A stretch of DNA of 8,752 nucleotides. Source: an uncultured Bacilli bacterium (GTDB lineage: Bacteria > Bacillota_I > Bacilli_A > RF39 > UBA660). The translations under genes were made by a program, and so were the position numbers. Where the stretch lies: positions 1 through 8,752 of the forward strand of contig CALVHK010000039.1 in assembly GCA_944327405.1 (NCBI GenBank), read 5' to 3'. Position 1 is the first letter of the stretch. Each line of letters opens with the position of its first letter. Below, in pieces: positions 5,517 through 8,752 of this stretch. A model generated the notes under the pieces. That model was not told the DNA's origin. It did not search any database and was given only the letters and a program-made list of their open reading frames with translations.

Positions 5517-5538
5517 TGCTATCCAATTGGATAACACT
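5517..5538. repeat. 22-bp near-perfect palindrome downstream of the peptide gene
   Basis: Centred on TATCCAATTGGATA (5521-5534 perfect), it extends outward to GTG and CAC with one mismatch pair. It is preceded by another stem, TAGCGCCT with AGGTGCTA (5494-5501 with 5514-5521), so the two structures overlap and may compete. It would form a stem-loop in both the peptide mRNA and the antisense RNA. Confidence 0.65.
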
Positions 5539-5547
5539 TACATAATA

Positions 5548-5576
5548 AATATATCATAATTTAGGTAAATTAACAA
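5548..5576 (-). promoter_or_regulatory. Promoter of the candidate antisense RNA
   Basis: Minus strand: TTGTTA (5571-5576), a 17-base spacer and TATATT (5548-5553), a reasonable sigma-A promoter. A second reading, TTTACC-N16-TATTAT, overlaps it a few bases away. Both would start transcription into the 3' side of the peptide gene. Confidence 0.5.
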
Positions 5577-5591
5577 CTGGAAATTGTTGAT
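5569..5591 (+). terminator. Hairpin, possible 3' end of the peptide mRNA
   Basis: ATTAACAA and TTGTTGAT form an 8-bp stem with one G-U pair and a 7-base loop, followed by only a loosely T-rich tail. This is the best plus-strand hairpin between the peptide gene and the spoIID promoter, but weak as a terminator. It overlaps the antisense -35. Confidence 0.3.
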
Positions 5592-5598
5592 CTTGTAT

Positions 5599-5627
5599 AA
5601 ATATTTTGATTTTGCTCTTCATATAAT
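5599..5627 (+). promoter_or_regulatory. Sigma-E-type promoter of spoIID
   Basis: AAATATT (5599-5605), a 14-base spacer and CATATAAT (5620-5627) match the mother-cell sigma-E pattern (about KMATATT and CATACAAT), with the -10 agreeing at 7 of 8 positions. Transcription would start near 5634, leaving a leader of about 13 bases that contains the AGGAGA ribosome binding site. spoIID is a classical sigma-E gene in Bacillus subtilis. Confidence 0.7.
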
Positions 5628-5647
5628 TAAATAAAAAGGAGAAGAGT

Positions 5648-6607
5648 ATGAACCGAATATTAGTTATCGTAGTAATATTGTTAATACCTATTGCTTTATT
5701 TACAGAGAAAGATCAAGATGAAGAAGTTTTAAAGACAACAGAAACAGATTCTATTTCTTTGGAAGTTCCTTTAGCAGGTGAAGAAGAGACTCTGGAAGAA
5801 GAAAACGTTCAAGTAGTTTTAAGTTATAATCAAGACAAAAGTGATGCTTTTAGCATGGATCTAGAAGACTATGTAATCGGGGTTGTAGCAGGGGAAATGC
5901 CAGCATCCTTTGATATGGAAGCGCTAAAGGCTCAAGCGGTTGCATCTCGTACTTTTGCACTTTATAAAATGGATTCTGTTAATAATTATGTATTAAGTAC
6001 AACCATTAGCGATCAGGTTTATTTAACCGTTGATGAAATGAAAGAAAAATGGGGTAGTGATTTTGAGTATTATTATAACCGAGTTAAAAGTGCGGTAGAG
6101 GCAACGTCTGGTGAGATTTTGACCTATAATGGTAATATTGCTTCTACTTATTATTTTGCTATATCTAATGGGTATACGGATGATGCTTTAACCGTATTTA
6201 ACGAAGATAAAGATTATTTGGTGAGCGTAGAGTCTCTTTGGGATAAGAAATATCAGTCATACTCTTCTACCTATACTTTGAGTAAGGCATCATTTTTAAA
6301 TAAGCTTGGACTTACGGGAGATAGCATAACCATTTCTAATGTAGTTCGAGCTAGTAATAATTATATAAGACAAATCGATATTAATGGGACAACATTTACA
6401 GGGATTGAAGTTTTTAATAAGTTAAATTTAAAGTCTACCGATTTTACCATTACCGTTAATGGTGATGATGTTTCTATTCTTACTTATGGCTTTGGTCATG
6501 GTGTTGGTATGAGTCAATATGGAGCTCAAGGGATGGCGAGTTCAGGATACACTTATCAAGATATTTTGAAACATTATTATCAAAATACAGAAATTGTTAA
6601 AATTTAG
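5648..6607 (+). CDS. spoIID: Stage II sporulation protein D, peptidoglycan lytic transglycosylase
   Basis: SpoIID is a mother-cell membrane enzyme of the DMP engulfment complex that cleaves denuded glycan strands so the mother-cell membrane can migrate around the forespore. The 319-residue protein has an N-terminal membrane anchor (residues about 3-18), an acidic linker (20-52), and the SpoIID domain: VVAGEMPASF with the catalytic glutamate Glu83, ALKAQAVASRTFAL, ISDQVY, the ISNGYT block, and near the C-terminus GFGHGVGMSQYGAQGMA. Length and order match family members. ATG at 5648 follows AGGAGA; a sigma-E-like promoter lies immediately upstream. It is followed after 50 bases by a spoIIQ-like gene, consistent with shared engulfment function. 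The assignment is firm. Confidence 0.96.
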   Translation: MNRILVIVVILLIPIALFTEKDQDEEVLKTTETDSISLEVPLAGEEETLEEENVQVVLSYNQDKSDAFSMDLEDYVIGVVAGEMPASFDMEALKAQAVASRTFALYKMDSVNNYVLSTTISDQVYLTVDEMKEKWGSDFEYYYNRVKSAVEATSGEILTYNGNIASTYYFAISNGYTDDALTVFNEDKDYLVSVESLWDKKYQSYSSTYTLSKASFLNKLGLTGDSITISNVVRASNNYIRQIDINGTTFTGIEVFNKLNLKSTDFTITVNGDDVSILTYGFGHGVGMSQYGAQGMASSGYTYQDILKHYYQNTEIVKI

Positions 6608-6657
6608 TATAAAATCTTAATATTTGCTCAACTTAATAGTAGGAAAGGTGATTTAAG

Positions 6658-7284
6658 TTGAAGCATAGGAAATTAAAAGGGTATGTATTACCGACATTGT
6701 ATGTGATTGTGCTCATTGTTATTTTTGGGGCAGTTAGTTTAGTAAGTAGTTTGATGCAAGTAAATCCTAATTATTTGTATTCGGTAGATGTCATGAAAGA
6801 TGTAACGACTAGTGTTGTAGAAACAGAGGAAGAGACAAAACAAATTGTAAGGCCATATACAAGTGATAGTGTCAGAATTAAAACTTATTTTTATGATGTA
6901 GCTGCTGATGCCGAAGAGCAAGAAAAGTCTTTAATTTATTTTGAAAACACTTATATGAAAAATACAGGAGTTTTGTATCAGGCCGATGAAGTATTTGATT
7001 GTGTAGCTGTTTTAAATGGGACGGTATTAAATATTTACGAAGACGATATTTTAGGGAATATGGTAGAAGTAGAACATAATCCGAATTTAAGAACGATTTA
7101 TTACAGTTTGGGTAGTGTTAATGTGGAAGTTGGAGAAGTACTAGCTCAAGGCGATATTATTGGTACTTCTGGAGAAAATAATATTACGGATGCGGCAAAT
7201 AATTTGCTTTTTGAAGTTTATTATAATGGAACTTTATTAAATCCTGAAGAATTTTATTCTATGGATGTTACTACTTTAAATTAG
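6658..7284 (+). CDS. spoIIQ: SpoIIQ-like protein with degenerate LytM/M23 domain
   Basis: SpoIIQ sits in the forespore membrane and binds SpoIIIAH across the intermembrane space, forming the engulfment zipper and feeding channel. This 208-residue protein has one membrane segment (about residues 9-33), a linker, a segment with FYD...ENTYMKNTG typical of SpoIIQ, and a C-terminal LytM-like domain (GTVLNIYEDDILGNMVEVEH, then VNVEVGEVLAQGDIIGTSGEN). Zinc-binding motifs are lost: NTGVLY where active enzymes have HxxxD, TIYYSL for TLYAHL, and NLLFEV for HLHFEV. It should therefore be structural, not a peptidase. The start is TTG at 6658 with AGGAAAGGTGA upstream. No convincing sigma-F promoter was found; a lone GTATA at 6607 is a weak candidate -35. 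Identity rests on motifs and on position between spoIID and spoIIID. Confidence 0.85.
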   Translation: MKHRKLKGYVLPTLYVIVLIVIFGAVSLVSSLMQVNPNYLYSVDVMKDVTTSVVETEEETKQIVRPYTSDSVRIKTYFYDVAADAEEQEKSLIYFENTYMKNTGVLYQADEVFDCVAVLNGTVLNIYEDDILGNMVEVEHNPNLRTIYYSLGSVNVEVGEVLAQGDIIGTSGENNITDAANNLLFEVYYNGTLLNPEEFYSMDVTTLN

Positions 7285-7312
7285 TATAATTAACCACTCT
7301 ATTTCATAAAAT
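7284..7312 (+). promoter_or_regulatory. Sigma-E-type promoter candidate of spoIIID
   Basis: ATAATT (7286-7291, within GTATAATT) and CATAAAAT (7305-7312) are 13 bases apart, the same geometry as ATATTT-N13-CATATAAT before spoIID. The -10 matches the sigma-E CATACAAT at 7 of 8. Transcription would start near 7319, inside the ribosome binding region, leaving a leader of roughly 10 bases. TATAAT at 7285-7290 lacks a sigma-A -35. Confidence 0.5.
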
Positions 7313-7325
7313 GAAAGGGGTGGTT
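7292..7325 (+). promoter_or_regulatory. Hairpin enclosing the spoIIID ribosome binding site
   Basis: AACCACTC (7292-7299) pairs with GGGTGGTT (7318-7325), and TTTCAT (7302-7307) pairs with ATGAAA (7311-7316) around a 3-base loop, with one small internal loop. The right arm contains the whole Shine-Dalgarno (AAAGGGG, 7314-7320) of spoIIID, which starts at 7329. The tail TTAATTGATTTT is too interrupted for a good terminator, so translational control is the better reading. Confidence 0.6.
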
Positions 7326-7328
7326 TAA

Positions 7329-7571
7329 TTGATTTTAGCTAGTACAATTATCAAGGAAGCTAACTATTTATTAAGTACCAATAAAACAATTAGAGAGGCA
7401 GCGCTTGATTTAGGGTTATCTAAAAGTGAATTGCATCGACATATGAGTGGAGCTTTACGAAAGATTGATTTTGAACTTTATTTAAGGGTTAAAAAAATGT
7501 TTTTGGAGCATAATAAAAATAGACATATAAGAGGGGGAGAAGCAACAAGAAAAAAGTATAGTTTAGGGTGA
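7329..7571 (+). CDS. spoIIID: Stage III sporulation protein D, mother-cell transcription regulator
   Basis: SpoIIID is a small DNA-binding protein that, after sigma-E acts, represses some mother-cell genes and activates others including the sigK programme. The 80-residue product has the helix-turn-helix (TIREAALDLGLSKSELHRHM, about residues 20-39) and the family signature RHIRGGEATRKKY near its C-terminus, next to the known KSIRHLRGGEATKLKY of Bacillus. The N-terminus is shorter by a few residues than in Bacillus. It starts with TTG at 7329, with AAAGGGGTGG upstream. That site lies in a hairpin, so translation from a read-through mRNA may be restricted. It follows spoIIQ by 44 bases, and its TGA overlaps the first possible start of the next gene. 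Position after spoIID and spoIIQ is conserved in Firmicutes. Confidence 0.95.
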   Translation: MILASTIIKEANYLLSTNKTIREAALDLGLSKSELHRHMSGALRKIDFELYLRVKKMFLEHNKNRHIRGGEATRKKYSLG

Positions 7572-7576
7572 AGGAC

Positions 7577-8140
7577 ATGAAAGAATTAATGGTTTATTTT
7601 TGTGATGATACACTGTCTGTTTTATATCAAGATCGAATCATTAAAAAGAATTTTAAAAGTATCGAGAAAGGCCAAGTAATTGATGCGAAAGGGTTTATGG
7701 ATAGTTTTTTAGAACTCTTAAAGAAAGAGAAAATTAAAAGTAAGCTTTTTGGAGATAAAATATATGTTGTAAAAGATGCTTATCATAATGTTCGGGATTT
7801 ATTTTTTTTAGAAAATCTATTTACGCAGTTGGGGTTCGTAAAAGTGATTTTTTTTGATATAAAAAAACTTTTTCGAGATGATTATACTTATATTGGGGTT
7901 TATCAAGATTATATTGTGTTTTACTTAGATGATCCAGTTGTTCTAACTTTGAATTATTTTAAAGATATTCCAAAGATGATTGATTATTTTAAAGGTTATT
8001 ATCATGGATATGTTTTGTTATTTGGATCAAACGAAAACATTCCAAATATTCAATCAAACTTAGTAAATCTCTATTATATTGATGATTTTCAGAACTATGT
8101 TACACAAAGTTTACCAAAAGTAAAAAAATATGGTGCATAA
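7577..8140 (+). CDS. Unknown 187-residue protein at the position normally occupied by mbl/mreB
   Basis: I do not recognise this family. No signal peptide, membrane segment or known catalytic motif is visible. The sequence is rich in Lys, Phe, Tyr and Asp and alternates short hydrophobic strands (ELMVYF, KIYVVK, VKVIFFD, YTYIGVY, YIVFYL, YVLLFG) with amphipathic helices, as in a mixed alpha/beta fold. In many Firmicutes the gene after spoIIID is mbl, a MreB-type actin. The segment GQVIDAKGFMDSFLELL...KIYVVKD...LENLFTQLGFVKVIFFD (residues about 30-95) follows the order of the MreB region DGVIADF...VICVPSG...AALQAGAKKVYLIEEP, but nucleotide-binding glycines and the rest of the domain are missing. 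I chose ATG 7577 (AGGGTG six bases upstream) over GTG 7568, which overlaps the spoIIID stop. It is probably cotranscribed with spoIIID. Confidence 0.8.
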   Translation: MKELMVYFCDDTLSVLYQDRIIKKNFKSIEKGQVIDAKGFMDSFLELLKKEKIKSKLFGDKIYVVKDAYHNVRDLFFLENLFTQLGFVKVIFFDIKKLFRDDYTYIGVYQDYIVFYLDDPVVLTLNYFKDIPKMIDYFKGYYHGYVLLFGSNENIPNIQSNLVNLYYIDDFQNYVTQSLPKVKKYGA

Positions 8141-8155
8141 CATCATATTTTTTTT
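8122..8155 (+). terminator. Rho-independent terminator of the sporulation cluster
   Basis: AAAAAAATATGGTG (8122-8135) pairs with CATCATATTTTTTT (8141-8154) around the 5-base loop CATAA, which holds the stop codon of the upstream gene; eight T residues follow the TATGGTG/CATCATA core. The last T residues are shared with the -35 of the next promoter. Confidence 0.85.
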
Positions 8156-8182
8156 GACAATAATTCTATTTTATAATATAAT
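8154..8182 (+). promoter_or_regulatory. Full-consensus sigma-A promoter of the LytTR regulator
   Basis: TTGACA (8154-8159), exactly 17 bases, and TATAAT (8177-8182): both hexamers and the spacer are ideal. Transcription should start near 8189, leaving a leader of about 52 bases. Such a promoter predicts strong constitutive expression unless something downstream limits it. Confidence 0.92.
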
Positions 8183-8197
8183 TACTAGTAGTAAATT

Positions 8198-8218
8198 AGC
8201 GTGGGGGACATGCTTTTT
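8198..8218 (+). promoter_or_regulatory. Leader hairpin followed by T5, possible attenuator
   Basis: AGCGTG and CATGCT form a 6-bp stem with one G-U pair and loop GGGGA, followed directly by TTTTT. It lies about 10 bases after the predicted transcript start and before the ribosome binding site, so it could terminate early transcripts. The stem is short, so this is tentative. Confidence 0.35.
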
Positions 8219-8240
8219 GTGTGGTATGGGAGTGAGAATT

Positions 8241-8752
8241 ATGATTAAATTTATTGTTGTAGATGATGAGGCGAAAGAAGTAGAGCATGTTAAAACTTTA
8301 ATTCGGGAAGTAGTGAGTGATGCAGAAATAATTAGTTTTTCTAAAATTACTTCTGATTTAAAGAAGGAAATTGAAAATCTGGATGAACATAAGATTTACA
8401 TTCTAGATATTGAACTTGCTAATAAAGTTAGTGGTATTTCTATTGCTAAATTAATTAGAGAAGTGGATTGGGAAAGTGAGATTGTTTTTATTACGAATCA
8501 CGATAAGATGTTTGAAAGTACTCATAGAAGTGTTTATGAAGTATTTGATTTTATTGAAAAATTCCATGATTTTGATCGGAGATTTAAAAAAGCGATTAAA
8601 AATATTTTAAAAAGAAATTTTGATAATAAAATGTTTAAGTATGATGTAAATAATGTCGAATTAAATATTTATTACAGAGCGATTCTTTATATTTATAGAG
8701 ATACTGAAGAAAGAAAATTAGTGATTGTTACTCCTACTAATAAATATAAAGT
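8241..8752 (+). CDS. LytTR-family response regulator, N-terminal part (cut by window end)
   Basis: The first 170 codons of a two-component regulator resembling AgrA, ComE and LytR. Residues 1 to about 120 form a receiver: acidic pair Asp8/Asp9 in VVDDE, phosphoacceptor Asp56 in YILDIEL, and the conserved Thr in VFITNH. The usual basic switch residue would be the Lys in DFIEKF. From about residue 130 a LytTR DNA-binding domain begins (YDVNNVELNIYYRAILYIYRD), which normally binds DNA through beta strands. The rest is outside the window. ATG 8241 has GGGAGTGAG four bases upstream. The gene has its own consensus promoter and is separated by a terminator from the sporulation genes. A partner sensor kinase often lies next to such genes but none is visible here. 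Family assignment is good; the regulated process is unknown. Confidence 0.9.
   Translation, partial: MIKFIVVDDEAKEVEHVKTLIREVVSDAEIISFSKITSDLKKEIENLDEHKIYILDIELANKVSGISIAKLIREVDWESEIVFITNHDKMFESTHRSVYEVFDFIEKFHDFDRRFKKAIKNILKRNFDNKMFKYDVNNVELNIYYRAILYIYRDTEERKLVIVTPTNKYK

Larger units (their letters stand above)
5475..5541 (-). ncRNA. Candidate antisense RNA (type I antitoxin)
   Basis: A predicted minus-strand transcript of about 65 bases from a start near 5541 to the terminator ending near 5475. It would be complementary to the final codons, stop and 3' region of the hydrophobic peptide mRNA. Its 5' part contains the near-perfect palindrome 5517-5538 (core TATCCAATTGGATA), a likely stem-loop for first contact with the mRNA. 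Size, position and the presence of both promoter and terminator fit the TxpA/RatA arrangement, where a small RNA overlaps the toxin 3' end. Existence is inferred from signals only. Confidence 0.5.

Noticed and set aside
5493..5538. Reading the stem-loops after the peptide gene as a plus-strand terminator
   Set aside because: Neither stem is followed by a T tract on the plus strand.
6607..6640. Possible sigma-F promoter of spoIIQ (GTATA at 6607-6611)
   Set aside because: No -10 resembling the sigma-F/G pattern at 14-16 bases; too weak to list.
6739..6921. Minus-strand 60-codon frame inside spoIIQ
   Set aside because: Shadow frame with no promoter or ribosome binding site.
8201..8248. Short upstream ORF (MLFVWYGSENYD from ATG 8210) overlapping the LytTR start
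   Set aside because: GGGGG is only two bases from its ATG and there is no other support; mentioned only as a possible coupling element.

Overview
The window is AT-rich DNA from a low-GC, endospore-forming Firmicute. Spo0A, SpoIID, a SpoIIQ-like protein and SpoIIID are all present, and the style (very AT-rich, tightly packed, diverged proteins, frequent TTG starts) suggests an uncultured Bacilli/Mollicutes-related gut lineage such as RF39; that placement is inference. The standard code fits: TGA ends spoIIID and the small hydrophobic ORF, and tryptophan is read from TGG. No rRNA, tRNA, CRISPR array, insertion sequence or origin was seen.

Left part (1-776). A truncated membrane-anchored surface protein (minus) is divergent from a 64-residue Cro/C1-type repressor (plus). 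The space between them holds three copies of one 19-bp palindrome, TAYGAC-N7-GTCRTR, placed on or beside the two promoters. A bidirectional terminator separates the repressor from gpmI, and both stop codons lie inside its arms.

Middle (771-5236, all minus). In transcription order: pgk, tpiA (overlapping pgk, TTG start), spo0A and gpmI. Although they look like a glycolytic operon, tpiA and spo0A each end at a terminator and spo0A and gpmI each have a likely promoter, so spo0A is an independent unit set between lower-glycolysis genes. Four 0A-box-like heptamers at exact 10-bp spacing sit upstream of the spo0A promoter, suggesting autoregulation.

Gap 5184-5647. This stretch is not empty. It holds the pgk promoter, a perfect 0A box, and what looks like a type I toxin-antitoxin module: a 26-residue hydrophobic peptide with its own promoter and long leader, and a short antisense RNA with its own promoter and terminator covering the peptide gene's 3' end. 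A sigma-E-type promoter for spoIID follows.

Right part (5648-8752, all plus). spoIID, spoIIQ-like and spoIIID follow the order known from Firmicutes. An unrecognised 187-residue protein sits where mbl/mreB is normally found, and weakly resembles part of that actin fold. spoIIQ has lost the LytM zinc-ligand motifs. The spoIIID Shine-Dalgarno is inside a long hairpin that also contains a sigma-E-like -10. After a strong terminator, a full-consensus vegetative promoter drives a LytTR-family response regulator cut by the window end.

Taken together, the window combines sporulation control (Spo0A), engulfment (SpoIID, SpoIIQ), mother-cell regulation (SpoIIID) and lower glycolysis, with two compact regulatory modules (repressor/operator and toxin/antisense RNA) between them.
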